This document shows, piece by piece, positions 1-11,892 of a DNA stretch of 64,000 nt. How positions within the stretch are numbered: position 1 is the stretch's first letter; every line of letters begins with the position of its first letter. The notes beneath the pieces were generated by a model. That model did not search any database and was not told the origin of the DNA. It saw nothing but the letters and a program-made list of their open reading frames with translations. The stretch comes from Fusarium oxysporum f. sp. lycopersici 4287 (taxonomy: Eukaryota; Ascomycota; Sordariomycetes; Hypocreales; Nectriaceae). The stretch is taken from assembly GCF_000149955.1 (NCBI RefSeq), contig NC_030989.1:1626341-1690340 (forward strand), written 5' to 3'. Position numbers and translations under genes: made by a program.

Positions 1-1
1 T

Positions 2-295
2 ACGGCAGCAGACGGACTTGAAGCTGTGGAACGGTTCCAGGAGAACCCAGATGAATTCAGTTGCATCCTGATGGATATCAGTATGCCACGAATGGACGGA
101 ATTGAGGCCACAAAACAGATACGGGCTTTCGAGAACAAAGAGGACCGGGAACCAGTAGTCATTCTTGCTCTAACGGGTTTGGCATCAGCGAGTGCCCAGC
201 AAGAAGCTTATGCAAGTGGTGTTGATGTGTTTCTATCTAAGCCCGTTAAGCTCAAGGAGCTGAGCAGTATATTGAGGGAGAGAAGTTTAGCGTAG
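2..295 (+). CDS. Hybrid histidine kinase, C-terminal receiver domain (5' partial)
   Basis: This is the last part of a protein that begins outside the window. The frame is open from base 2 and stops at 293-295. It is the second half of a CheY-like response-regulator receiver domain. The phospho-acceptor aspartate lies in LMDISMPRMDG, the switch threonine region is LALTG, and the conserved lysine is in LSKPVK. The protein ends soon after the last receiver helix, as in fungal hybrid histidine kinases where the receiver is C-terminal. A stand-alone regulator such as Skn7 would usually have more sequence around the domain. Which histidine kinase group it belongs to cannot be told from this fragment. 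Role by family: the final phospho-acceptor in an osmotic, oxidative or developmental phosphorelay. Confidence 0.85.
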   Translation, partial: TAADGLEAVERFQENPDEFSCILMDISMPRMDGIEATKQIRAFENKEDREPVVILALTGLASASAQQEAYASGVDVFLSKPVKLKELSSILRERSLA

Positions 296-2811
296 ATGGT
301 AAGTCGACTATCGAACAAGGGAACGGAAGGTAAGAACTGCACGATATGAACGAAGCATACGACATAGATAGACGGCCATTATTCGTTGGACGTTTCATCG
401 TGGGATTAGGCGCTGGGGTGCAACCTGTCAAGGGCGGAATAGAGTAATAGAAGACAAGAAGTCACAGGTATATGTTACATCCATCTGAGCGAGTACCCAA
501 CTATGAACTCTCTTCATAAATGGTCTGTACGTACTATTGGCAGTGGTGCTAACTCGTACAAGTCATGTTGCACAATGCTGGAAGATTCGTACATCCAATC
601 AACACTTAAATGTTCAAGCATATGGCATGCACATCAGTTTCGTTGCTACTCAACTATGGCGAAAATGAAAACATTATTCGATTAATGAGCATACACCAAG
701 AGGCAAAAAAAATGATAGGTGACTACATGTGTCGGATGTCTCGGAGTACTCTACATCATGATGTGAGGCTCGGGTTTTTGGTGATGGCCGAGCGAATGTG
801 TTTAGGCTTTTTTGTCACCCTTGAAATGCCGTTGGGTCATAAGACTTGTCACTTGGACTTTACCAAGGAGCGTTGCTGGCTCGAATCGCTGGTTTTCAAG
901 ATCAACTATTTCATGTTTTATTGATATGGGCGTTCACAGACGTGGAATACTGTCCATACTCGATACCCCAGGGAGCTCATTCGTAGTATCAAACGCTTCT
1001 CAAGTGGTAGAGTCACTGCATTATATCCCTGACTTCTGATGTATCCGAATTATGTGACAGTATCGACGCTACCCAAGACGGGAATCGGCAATAACAACAT
1101 GCCTTATAAGAATTTTAGCATTGACTAACTTAGCGCTCGCGGAATCTTAGTTGATTTTTGCTAGAACTATGACGTAAAATGTCGGCATCGACTAGATGTG
1201 TATGGTTTCAATGCATGTGTTGTAGCCATAGATACAGTGCACTTTGGCTTACTGTACAATTGGTAATATATAAGCATGCAGCTTTGTTGAGAAAGCTTCG
1301 ATGGATGGAATCAAATAAGGAAGTGCGCGAGGCCTTACGCGTACGGATGCTAGGCAACTTGCCGTGTAAAGGTGAAGCCACTGATATTAGGCCTGGGCAA
1401 CAGTTTTAAGAGATCTTGGCATACAAGAGGCCAAGCTATGATCTTGAGACAAATTGATGAACTCATGATAAGATGATCTTGTAGATGATGTATGATTGAT
1501 TATGCGCAAACTCAAAATAAATAAGCTTCAAATCCTTCAGTCGGTGTGTTATTGTTTATAGCCAATATCATATCCTCTGTGACATCCGGAAGACCCGGAG
1601 GTTAAAAGTCGGAGGTCGGAAGCACGAGACGGAACTTTCATCACATGTAGACGGGGTTAAAACGCTACCGTGCTTCCGTGGATGATATGATTTCCTATTG
1701 TCCTTGGGATCGGACTTTTGTAGAACCCCAGATCATGATCGGTTGCCGCGGAATAGAGTTCAAGTCAGGGGTTTTGAGACGGTAATGAGAAAGGGAGTTT
1801 CTATGGGCATCTGTCGAATGATGGTGGTTGATGGGCACGGGCGAACAACACCATCATCAGGTCCATGTACGTCAGCCAAATCGTTTACCCTTGGAAGCTG
1901 AGTCTGCCCCTGTTTGAGAAGAGTCAAGACAGACAGAAGGTGGAGAGATGCTATAGATTAAGTATCCTCTCTCACGAGAATGATGCCATGTTCACCTCGA
2001 GGTGAGATAAGCTCACGGCCTCATCAGTCTGCTTATAGTTTTTTTGTCCACGTCTAACATGTCACTTTCTATGACTGGTCCATTTATCATATTCATGGCA
2101 TGTCAGCAGTGTAAAGTTAGTAGCGGACGATCCATTCTAACAAGACCCTTGTCTAGCTCGGCTCGGGCTCTTCTTCTTTTTCTTTCTGCGTGCACCTGTA
2201 GCCCTGTAATTGGTCCACTGGCTCCCCTACAAGCCGGCATCCGGCAACAGGGCGGGGGTTGGAAGCTTGGGCCCAGGGTATTCCCTGTTTGTGGCTTGCC
2301 TTAGTGCTCCCGGTCGACTTAGACATGTCGTGTGCCCTCAGACTGTCATTAACTCCGGGTACAGGCAGCGAAAATACTGGCCCAATACCACGAATTACCA
2401 CCTATGATGGATCACAGATCAGAAACTGCCAAGCTGAGTTGTTCTGAGCTGAGCTTAGCTGAGTCTTGTACCTACCTATGTAGCAGTCAATATCAAATAC
2501 CTACTCCCCGAGCGTTCCGTCCACTCTGTTGCATCAAAACCCGCCTCTTCCCCAACTACAAACGGACTTGTTGTGTTCCCTCTTCTCCCTATTACTCAGA
2601 CGAATCGCATTGCATTGTATACATTATACCCTTTTGCATATCTTTCTTCTTGTTTGTGTTGACTTGGCAGTTGGTATCGCTATATCCTGACTTACACCTT
2701 TCTCGGGCTGCCTACCAGTTATATCTAGGACCTCACCAACAGCGACAAGCCTCATACTTCATCGCCACCCTAAACTCAACTCAATACTCGGCCGTCGAAA
2801 CCTTGTTCGCC
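296..2811. other. Intergenic spacer, no gene recognised
   Basis: About 2.5 kb between the kinase end and the PAP2 gene start. Only short open frames (60-104 codons) without recognisable domains occur. No tRNA or rRNA signature was seen. The last 408 bases (2404-2811) are open in frame with the PAP2 gene but read as pyrimidine-rich 5' leader rather than as protein. Confidence 0.6.
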
Positions 2812-4131
2812 ATGGGAGTCGGTTCTTTTCTTGAGCCACTCATCGTCGTGACTCTCCTCTTCGGGGGTGCCTACTTCAACAGAAATAAGGACTACAATTT
2901 CTGGACAAATAAGTCAGGAATCGCCAGCATCAAGAGCTATAAGCGTTCTGATGATTTACCGAAGCGAGACTCGACCGATAGTCTTATGAGTGGATGGAGT
3001 GGTTCGCGATCACCGAGTCTCGACTCAAGTTCTCAACCGGCTCTACGCCGTCGCAGGCTTCAAGTGCTTGGCTATAAGCGCATCGTTTCTACACCAAACA
3101 CTCACATATTTGAGGATCGACTTCTGAGCCGTCTTCTCAAGAAGTTGCCATTCTTGGTCGAGTGTTGGTACTGGTTTCTTATCTACTTTGTGTACCAGGT
3201 CGGTCGTGCCATCACTGCATTGACTCTCGATGAGGGCACAGTCGATGTCGCCCGTAGACATGCTCTCCAAATCATCCACCTCGAACAACGGCTTCACATC
3301 TTCTGGGAGATAGACTTTCAGAAGTGGTTCCTCGCTCGACCTACTCTTCTCCACTGGATCAACCGAATCTACTCATTCATCCATATCCCTGGCACCATTA
3401 CCTTCCTTGTTGTCCTCTACTACTTCACCACCACCCGACATCGCCGTTATGCCGCTGGTCGTGTGAGATCTGATACGGTGGCTGCTGGTCCTGCTCTCTA
3501 CGAGGCCCGTCGACGAACCATGGCTATGTGCAACCTCATCGCTTTTGTTGTCTTCACCAGCTGGCCTTGCATGCCTCCCCGTCTTTTGAGTGATCCTGAA
3601 TACAAGGGTCCTGATGCTGAGGAGGCCAAGAGCTTTGGCTTTGTCGACAGTGTTCACAGCGGTACTGGAGAGAGCAGTGTCTGGACCACTAACCGATTCT
3701 GCAACCAATATGGTAAGTGAAAGTCACATATATCTTGACCCCATACAGGGCTAACTAAGATTATAGCTGCAATGCCATCTCTGCATTTTGGTTACTCTCT
3801 CCTTGTCGGCCTTACCGTCGCCACTATCCCTATTACCGGCCTACGATCTACCTCCTGGAAGCGAATAATCATCGTTGCTGCGGGCATGTCATACCCAGTC
3901 TTGATTCTCACTGCCATTGTCGCCACAGCCAACCACTTCATCCTAGATGCCGTAGCCGGTGCTATGGTTTGCTCTATTGCCTGGAACTGTAACGACTTCC
4001 TCCTCAACTTTTGCATCCTTGAGGATTACTTCCTATCCATGCTTCGCCTTCACAAGCCGGTGAACTGGACCGACCCTGAAACAGCTGTTGAGCCTGAGTT
4101 CCAGAGTGGTCTCCTGAGCGAAGACGTCTAA
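2812..4131 (+). CDS. PAP2-superfamily integral membrane protein (Aur1/Ipt1-like fold)
   Basis: Exons 2812-3712 and 3767-4131 give 421 residues. The 54-nt intron has donor GTAAGT and acceptor TATAG, and the join restores NQYAAMPSLHFGYS. The protein is polytopic. Its catalytic motifs are those of the PAP2_3 branch that includes inositol phosphorylceramide synthase: PSLH at about residues 304-307 and NHFILDAVAG at about 356-365, with His357 and Asp361 as the expected catalytic pair. A serine-rich cytosolic loop follows the first membrane segment. The start at 2812 has a good context (gccATGg) and opens directly onto a membrane helix. The same frame is open back to 2404, so a longer N-terminus cannot be excluded. 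Probable role: lipid phosphatase or lipid head-group phosphotransferase in an endomembrane; the substrate is unknown. Confidence 0.85.
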
Positions 4132-5439
4132 GACGTGTAAAGGAGCTTTCGAAAACGAGACCCACGAATTTTCTTCCTAAATATCCGACTCCGTTAATCC
4201 ATCTGATTCAAGAGGGGAGCCTTTGCCTTATTTGCATAAGTCGTTTAAACATCTTCAAAACATTCACAAGGCGTTCCATGTCTGGACAGGAATGTAGTCT
4301 GTGGACGTAGTGTTACGTTTGGCGACGGTGGCATGTTGTTAATTTGAAGGAGTCGAGCCATTGATATTCGGAACAGTGGGGGAAATTTAGACGTGCGCAG
4401 AAAGGGGTTCAGTATACCACGCCATACGATCGGGTAAATAAGCTGATACCAATAATACTATCAAAAAGAATATTATACTTTGTACATTAAGTGAGACTGG
4501 CTGCCGACACATTCTAATGTACTTGATATGCCCCTGAGTTCAATGCTTATGAGCGTTGACGAAATAGAATGAAAGTGATATGTCCTAGGCTCTTAGACGA
4601 ATCACAACTGAAACTCGACGTTATCCAGGACTTCTATCCTAGATGACAGAAGGACTTGGGCAAATTTAGTATAGACTTATTAAATTGAGTATAACTTTAG
4701 CAAGCCTTCAGACTGGTTGTTTTTGGCACCTTGGTTCACTGTTGGAAACTCTCTTGCACATTGGGGAAAGGTTTAAGTCGCAGAGCTTCTGGTGAGAAAT
4801 GAGAAACAAAAACCTTATAGCGTTTGTCCTAAACTGATCATCAGCATGATCCTCGGCAAGGATCATGGTAACGAAACTTGCTACGGATTCTCCTACGGTA
4901 TCTTCATATTGGTGGCCTCTTGTAAGATTGTATGAATAACCTAGTCCTTTACGTGGTTAAGGCAGATTTACGTATTTGCAGTACGCGGTCATTGAATTAA
5001 TTCAAAGCTATTACATGCCTCATGCTCGTGACGACGCAAGCAGAACTTCATCTCCCACCAATAAACTGCTGTCATGATACTTTTCTGGTAAGCCTTGTGA
5101 GCACGGGTACATGTGTCTCTGCTAAAACTGCACCATTTGACAGCAGATACAGCCACGAGTTCAGGTACCTCTGCTAAGATGGGGCGGGGAGCTTCTGTGG
5201 CGGGGCACGTCGTCATCTGTGATCCGTTTGGGCAAGAGACAGACAGCTGCCTTTCGCTTGCTTGCGTTTACTCACATGCCACCACCTGAACTATTCTTCA
5301 TCTTTCTTTTTCATCGTAACCATTTATATACCGTCACTTCATACTCAAAATCTTGTTGTGGCTCCGAATAAAAAAACAACCCGAGGACAAAGGCTATTCA
5401 AGGCGAAAATTGAGAGCGACAGCTCTATTACTTCTTCCC
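4132..5439. other. Intergenic spacer
   Basis: About 1.3 kb between two plus-strand genes. It holds the 3' end of the PAP2 gene and the promoter and leader of GYP7. No coding sequence, RNA gene or clear repeat was seen. Confidence 0.6.
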
Positions 5440-8106
5440 ATGTCGCAGCAGGATTCTGGGGCAGCTGATGCCCCGCCACAGCAGCCTTCACGACCATCTG
5501 CGTCACCATCGAACAGTTTCTATGCGCTGAGCGATGATGAGGAGGGCGAGTACAACACGATTAGAAATGCCGAGACTGGAAGAGGTGTAAAGCTTCTCTT
5601 TTCCAAGAGTAAGGTAAGTAACATCCGAGCCTATGTCCTGCGCAAGAGGTTGCGCTACAGAGTGACGGACGACGTCTAACAATCGCAGGTTTATGTTCAT
5701 CCAACACCCTCTGCAAAGGACAATATTCCAGGATATGTCGCACTTCTCCAGCAACGAGGTCATCACGAAGAGCGCCCTTCTTCATCTGCTTCCAATGAAT
5801 CAACGACGATCGCCTCCTCGGATCTACTTCTTGCCTGGATTCCCGAATCTGCCCTTGGAGATTCCGCCAGCATCTACGTCAAGGTTGACCTTTGCGATGG
5901 AGACTCACCCCCGAAACAGTCTTACCTTGTTCCTCCCCCGCCGACCGTTACTAGCCATGTTGGATCTGTCGGCGGATATGCGTTTGCGATTCCCGTGAGC
6001 GCCGTCTATTCGCTCCTCGTTCGGCCTCCGAGCCTCGGATGGTGGTATGGATCCGTCATCATCAACTCCCGTGCGGGCGACAGTTTCCCCGCCCTTTTTT
6101 TCCACGACAATGAGTGCCAAAGTACGATTCTCCAAAAGAAGAAGATCGCACGTGATACATTTGATCCTTTTGGGGAATCAGGACAGATGTTCTGGGGTGG
6201 CGATGAGGTTGTGAAGTGGCTACGTCGCTATGTCAAGATTGAGCGATCTGGCGCTGAACCAAACATTTACTTGATCGAGCCATCAAAGGAGGACAGTGAA
6301 GCATTTGGCCACAAACTCACTTCCAGCCCCTCGCAAATTGGTCGTCAGGACAGCAATGTGGGAGCGCAGCGCGGCGCTGCAGGACCATCAAATCGAGATG
6401 CAGAGATGGACCCTTTCGTCAAGTTGATTAAGGAAACTGGATGGAATATTATGGAGAAATTCAGCAAAGTAACCACCTTTACACGGAGAGCGGCCCAAGA
6501 TATCGTCGAGAATCCCAACTTACCGCCACAAGTAAGACGACTCTTGAGAAATCCGGAAGTTCAGACGCTTCAAGACGAGTTTGACAGCGCCAGGATCTAT
6601 CTCGCTCGCTGGGCTATGGGCATCCAGGAACAGAGCGACCGTGATCGGAGACAGAGGATATGGTCTGCTAATGATGTTATGGAGCTTGAGGATACCGATG
6701 TTGGCGAATTTGAGCTTCTTGAAGGAGCCAGTAACCTTTCACTTGAGGAACGCCGAAAGACTGTGACAATGAAGGAGTGGAATACCTTCTTTGACCCTCA
6801 AACTGGCCGATTATCGGTCACTATCGATGAGGTCAAGGAGCGTGTCTTTCACGGAGGTCTTGATTCTGAGGACGGTGTTCGAAAGGAAGCATGGCTTTTC
6901 CTTCTTGGCGTCTATGAATGGTACAGCACTGCCGATGAGAGAAAGGCACAAATCGCCTCACTACGTGACCAGTACTACAAGCTCAAGCTTTCGTGGTGGG
7001 AGAGGCTAGAAGGTGATGGAGGTGAGGGCGAAACTGGAGAGTGGTGGCGCGAGCAAAAGGGACGAATCGGTAAGTTGCTCACCACCTCCCAACCTTTCTC
7101 TCCCAAGGAGTATACTCATATTTCGTCTATAGAAAAGGATGTCCACCGAACGGACCGCAATGTACCCATTTTCATGGGCGAGGATATCCCCCATCCTGAC
7201 CCAAGCTCACCCTTTGCCGAAGTTGGCACCAATGTCCACCTTGAGCAGATGAAGGAGATGCTCCTGACCTACAACGAGTACAATAAGGATCTAGGCTATG
7301 TTCAGGGTATGTCAGACCTCTTGGCACCAATCTATGCAGTGATTCAGGACGACGCCGTTGCATTCTGGGGTTTCCAGAAGTTCATGGAGCGTATGGAACG
7401 CAACTTTCTGCGTGATCAGTCTGGTATGCGCAACCAGCTTCTGACTCTGGACCAACTTGTTCAGTTCATGGACCCAGCACTTTGGAACCATCTACAAAAG
7501 GCAGACAGCACCAACTTTTTCTTCTTCTTCCGCATGATACTTGTTTGGTACAAGCGGGAGTTTGCTTGGCTTGACGTTCTTCGATTATGGGAGGGCTTGT
7601 GGACTGATTATATGAGCGCGAACTTCCATCTCTTTATCGCGCTGGCAATTCTTGAGAGACACCGGGATGTTATTATGGAGCACTTGCAACATTTCGATGA
7701 GGTGCTCAAATATGGTAAGTGATTTTGGTCACCAAGCACACTGATCATATGCTAATAGTACATAGTCAATGAACTCTCCAACACAATCGATCTTGAGGCG
7801 ACTCTGATCCGGGCAGAAACTCTCTTCAAGAGGTTCCAGCGACTTGTTGATGCTGTCGACAAGAAGCAGAACTTCCCAGCTCCTCGGTTCAGCCAGAAGG
7901 AACCCTCAAAATCTTCTGAGCAGACCAAATCAGGGCCCTCCGAGGGTGGTAAGACATCTGGCAAGGGCAAAGCTGCCGAGCCGGCGGCGCCTCCGCCGCA
8001 GCCAAAGACGATTACACCTGAGTTGCGCAAACTATTAAGCAAGGAGGTAGAAGTTCTCCCGAGGAAAACGGTTGCGCAAAAGGGCGATGGTATGCCAAAC
8101 AAATGA
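5440..8106 (+). CDS. GYP7: Rab GTPase-activating protein Gyp7 (TBC domain)
   Basis: Exons 5440-5613, 5689-7069, 7133-7714 and 7766-8106 encode about 825 residues. The N-terminal region (from about residue 40) matches the Gyp7/TBC1D15 N-terminal domain (VKLLFSKSKVYVHPTPSAKD). The TBC domain spans roughly 370-710. Both catalytic fingers are present: IEKDVHR at 518-524, with Arg524 as arginine finger, and YVQ at 574-576, with Gln576 as glutamine finger. A low-complexity lysine/proline-rich tail follows. Family role: stimulates GTP hydrolysis by Ypt7/Rab7 in vacuole and endosome fusion. The third intron call (7070-7132, 63 nt) matters: it is a multiple of three and has no stop, but removing it gives the family sequence GRIEKDVHR. 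The start is the first ATG in frame in exon 1. Confidence 0.92.
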
Positions 8107-8430
8107 GTATCTGAGAACAAGTAGTTGGGGTTCTGTTGGTTAACGACTGCTGCATGTATTTTTATGCTTTAGGGGTTTCTTGGTTCCAGTAATTTTTGGC
8201 ACGGAGTTCATGGCATGACGGTAAGTTAGCAATGTTTCGATATATATAAGAAGCCCTTTATTACCATAGGGTCTGAATACACAAGATGCATATCATGATT
8301 CTTTGGTACAGGGCATAATATTGAGTAAACAAAAGTCCACATTACCAGGTAAAACGCCGCTCTATCCTATCAAGGAACGTAAACGCCAGACATCCAACGT
8401 ATGCTTCACTTCTTCTTTCTAGAACGGGAT
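8107..8430. other. Short convergent intergenic region
   Basis: This 324-base region lies between the 3' ends of GYP7 (plus) and MSO1 (minus). It should hold both polyadenylation regions. Nothing else was seen. Confidence 0.6.
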
Positions 8431-9180
8431 TTATCTGTATCCCCTTGGTCCACTGGGCAAGCCTCCTCTCCTCAATCCAGCGTTGCCGCCGCCACTTGCT
8501 TGATCATACATTCCGCCTGGCGCAAATCGATCTTCATAACCGCCGCCGCCGCCACCACCACCATTATTTCCGCCGGGAGGGTTGAATGGTCCTTGACTTC
8601 CAGCCTGAGGACTCGTTGTTCGCGATCCTCCTCCCCAAAGCCTCTGTCGCAATCTATCCTGCGCAGATCCTCCACCTCCACCTCCCGAAGCACCACCAGG
8701 TGGCACGCTCGCCGTTTCGGGCCTACCGAATTGACCGCCTGTGTTCTGGTAGCTACCCGCGCGCTGCTGACTTGGCAGTGGTCGCCTATTGATATCACCG
8801 CCGCCGCCGCCAGGTTGCAACGATGCAGGTGTTCGTCCACCTCCAGCCCGAAGACTCTGAGGTGCTTGTTGTTGTGGCTGTTGCGGTCCGTTGTCCCATA
8901 GACTACTCAGACCACCGTGTTGCTGTCCTTGAGCGCCGAGGCGTTGGCCGGCTTGTGGTGTCATGACAGGCTGTATGGGTTGTTGGGCTGGGGCCTTGGG
9001 ATCCGGGGGCAGCCATGAGGGGAATGGGCGCCCCTTTTCTGTATAATAGCCACGGAGAACACGGCAGACGTGAGTATCGTCTTCGGTGTCGCCGTCTTGT
9101 TCGCCGGAGAGGAGATTCTGGCGGAGGGAGGAGATTTGAGAAGATGTCTTCTGGACGAGGTTAGAGTACCAGGACGCCAT
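8431..9180 (-). CDS. MSO1: Mso1-like Sec1-binding exocytosis protein
   Basis: A single exon of 249 residues starting at 9180. The first 65 residues match the Mso1 Sec1-binding region as I know it from filamentous fungi: MASWYSNLVQKTSSQISSL, then DGDTEDDTHVCRVLRGYYTEKGRP and FPSWLPPDPK. The rest is disordered and rich in Gln, Gly, Pro and Arg, with several runs of 5-8 glycines. Family role: binds the SM protein Sec1 and the Rab Sec4 at exocytic sites and helps plasma-membrane SNARE assembly. The identification rests on the N-terminal block; the tail carries no information. The overlapping plus-strand frames are mirror images of the glycine codons. Confidence 0.72.
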   Translation of the reverse strand: MASWYSNLVQKTSSQISSLRQNLLSGEQDGDTEDDTHVCRVLRGYYTEKGRPFPSWLPPDPKAPAQQPIQPVMTPQAGQRLGAQGQQHGGLSSLWDNGPQQPQQQAPQSLRAGGGRTPASLQPGGGGGDINRRPLPSQQRAGSYQNTGGQFGRPETASVPPGGASGGGGGGSAQDRLRQRLWGGGSRTTSPQAGSQGPFNPPGGNNGGGGGGGGYEDRFAPGGMYDQASGGGNAGLRRGGLPSGPRGYR

Positions 9181-9955
9181 AATGTGTTGTCTTATAGTGT
9201 TTCTTTGGTAGCTAATAAGTTTGTAGAGTTTCGCATCGATGGTTGTTCAGGTGGTATGAAGTTGCGCCTGTCTCGCGATGGGCTCGCTTGATGTAGGTTG
9301 AGGAAGCGGTATCGAAGCCCAGAGAATTGCTTGAGCTGTAATTGAACGTCTGAGGGGCGAGCGCAATGCTCTGTCGCAGTCGCAGTTGATTAGGTGGTGC
9401 AGCCAGCTGCTGTCGTTGCAAGCGAGGGGTATAAGAGAGGTATTATCAGTGTCAAAAAGGTCAGAGATGGCCTATTTGAAGAGCGGAGTAGGAAGATGGA
9501 GGTGAAGCAGTGACGTTTATAAAGGGATTCTTGGCCGTGGAAGTGGAAGTGGGCTGGGGAGTTTCATAGGTGCCTGAACTAAAATGCGCTGTAGATTTGG
9601 GCGGGGCAATGCAAGGTAAGCGGGTAGGACTCGGGAGTGGAGCAAGGCCTACATGAAGCTTTTGTCTCAACAGAGCCTCTCATAGATGACAAGACCCATA
9701 CAGACATGAGAGGGAAAATAGTTTCAAATCATTTCAAGTACAACAAACTCATATAAAAACATTGGTAGCCTATTTGGTATCTATACCTTGCCAAGAATTA
9801 GCTCAGCAAAAATGAAGCATATCGCCGTGTGATATCCTCAGACAGAAGGTACACAGTGATGTATGCTTTTCCACCCTTCGTAAACCCCTTTTTTCCATCT
9901 TCCTTAGAAAATGCCAACTCCTCAAACGCCGAAGCTTGATTTTTGAGACCGTCAA
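9181..9955. other. Intergenic spacer
   Basis: A 775-base region between the MSO1 start and the MAK16 stop, both on the minus strand. It serves as MSO1 promoter and leader and MAK16 3' region. No further gene was recognised. Confidence 0.55.
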
Positions 9956-11025
9956 TTACCATGTGAGATCGTTGGTGAGCATCAGCTTCTCCTTCTCCTC
10001 ATGTCTGGGCTTCTTGTTCTTCATCTTGATAGCACGTCCACGCTTTCGCTTGTTGCCAGACTTCTCGGTCTCGGACTCTTCGCTGTCATCATCATCCTCA
10101 TCTTCGTCGTCGTCCTCGTTTTCGCTGTCGAGCCAGTCCTCAAGGTCACCGAGCTCCTCGTCACTCTCCTCAATATCGGAAACATACTCAACCTGGTTCT
10201 CCAGGTTGTCGTCTTCCTCCTCACTCCAATCAGCCTCCTCACCATTCTCGTCGAGACCCTTGTCCATGTCCTTATCACGTTGACCCTCGCCGTCGCGCTC
10301 CATGGCATTGAGAACCTTCTTCCAGATGGACTCGCTGACATTGAGGGGCTGGTCACCGTAGGCACCCTGTCGAAGACGCTCAACAAGCTCACGCTCAATG
10401 GTTCGTTCCAGCTTAGCAGCAGCCTCGGCTTTGCGCTCACGAGCCTGCTCACGGTGTCTGATCTTGGGCGCCATCTTAGGTACAAGCTTTTCACCCAAGC
10501 GTTCCTCCTCGGCGGCAATACGGCGCATGCGAGTTTGGACCTGTGTCAAGCGGGTGAGACGTTGCTTGCATTTGTGAATTAGGAAATTAGGCCAATATAT
10601 GAGCTTCTCGTCTATAGTGGACAACGCCTTGGAGTAGTTGTTGGGTAGTTTGTAACGTTGCCACTACCACTATCGTCAGTCTCTGCTCACCTCACGTAAC
10701 AACATGAATACTTACAAGTTTGCTTGGCAAGTGACTTCTCTCCGGGGTTTTAACTAGCAAAAAGAGCTTGCCAGCGTCTTCCCTGACCGTAGCGTATCGA
10801 GAGTTTGCGAGAGGACATGATTGACGGTTACAGAGACCTGTAACATTGTACTCATTACGGCAGAATGTCTGAGCTTTGTTGGTTCTGGATAGAAGTTAGC
10901 CTATCATCTTTGTATAAAGCCTTGCCAAGCGACAAAGGCTGAGTAGAGGAAGCAGCAACTGACTTAATCTTAAACGCGCAAAATTGTTGACCGATGATTT
11001 GCCACACAATCTCATCAGAGCTCAT
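9956..11025 (-). CDS. MAK16: Mak16, 60S ribosome biogenesis factor
   Basis: Exons (in order of transcription) 11025-10964, 10884-10716 and 10663-9956 give 312 residues, close to yeast Mak16 (306). The N-terminus [19 protein letters not shown] is diagnostic. It is followed by the cysteine motif [16 protein letters not shown], a likely zinc site, and then [22 protein letters not shown]. The C-terminal third is highly acidic (runs of Asp and Glu) and ends in a Lys/Arg-rich nuclear signal. Family role: nucleolar protein needed for early pre-60S assembly. Intron 1 uses the unusual donor GTCAGT. Two long antisense frames over the acidic tail are shadows. Divergent from VPS55. Confidence 0.95.
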
Positions 11026-11892
11026 TTTTGCAGTGTGATGGCTGGTTTGGAAGTTGGTGTTGTGTTTAGTGTTGGTGTTGTGTTTAGTGTTGGTGTTGGC
11101 GCTGGTGGTGTGTCTTGTCTAAGTCTCTAACCAGACGGAAGGCGACAATGCTTCAGGGTGCGGGGGTAGGAACACCGTTTAGACAGCGCGATCTATAATC
11201 ACTAGAAAGAGTAACAGCTGATCCGGGAATTGCTGGCGAGCTTGTTGAGGTCGTGCCGTGTCGGGAGATGAGTGTATAGAGAAAGTCACAGCAAAATGTG
11301 GATGTCAGATAGGCCGTCGAGGCGAAATCTCGGGTCGCGGCACAGAGCAAGAGTTATTTCAGCTCTACCGAGAATCTGGCGCCGTCACTGATCCAGGATC
11401 TTTTTGTTGATTCTGGACGTGGTGATATGTGGTTTGCGACTGCGATGAGCGAGGTAGAGAGATCTTGGAGTTTTTTGGGTTTTTTTTTTACTTGACTGCG
11501 CTATCAGATAAGAAGGGGACCCACTGGCCCACCGAGACGATTCACTACAGCCACTTACAGCGTTCCATTTTCAATGCCCACTTGGGACCGGGAAATAGTA
11601 CCTCCGAATGGCTGACATCGCTGCTCTCGGGGAACCTGGAAACGAATACGTACCTGGTTGACAGCTGAGATAGCATCACCTTGGAACTTGGCCTACTGTA
11701 GCCGCGTAACACACACAAAGTCGACGGATTTTCCTTTCGGCCGCGTCCAACACAACCAGTTACTTCGCCGCCTACGACTCGATCTTCCCTCTATACCCGA
11801 TCAAATACCCTTCATCTCCCCACGAGGAACTTACGTCGCCGACATCGCCGCATAGCTCGTCCTCTCCAATTCCATAAACACCATCGCCCAAG
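11026..11892. promoter_or_regulatory. Shared divergent promoter, MAK16 / VPS55
   Basis: An 867-base region between the start codons of MAK16 (minus) and VPS55 (plus). It must hold both promoters. On the MAK16 side the leader contains an 18-nt tandem repeat. Just before the VPS55 start the sequence is C- and CT-rich, as in fungal leaders. No open frame here is convincing. Confidence 0.6.
11054..11098 (-). repeat. 18-nt tandem repeat in the MAK16 leader
   Basis: The unit ttggtgttgtgtttagtg occurs at 11054-11071 and 11072-11089, followed by a partial third copy. On the MAK16 transcript strand it reads as a CA-rich, probably unstructured leader starting about 30 nt before the AUG. Confidence 0.8.

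Noticed and set aside
8401..8901. 166-codon plus-strand frame over MSO1
   Set aside because: It is the reverse of glycine- and glutamine-rich codons with no domain; the minus-strand N-terminus matches Mso1.
9936..10582. Long plus-strand frames over MAK16
   Set aside because: They are antisense to the Asp/Glu-rich tail and read as Ser- or Leu/Val-rich repeats; the minus strand has clear Mak16 homology.
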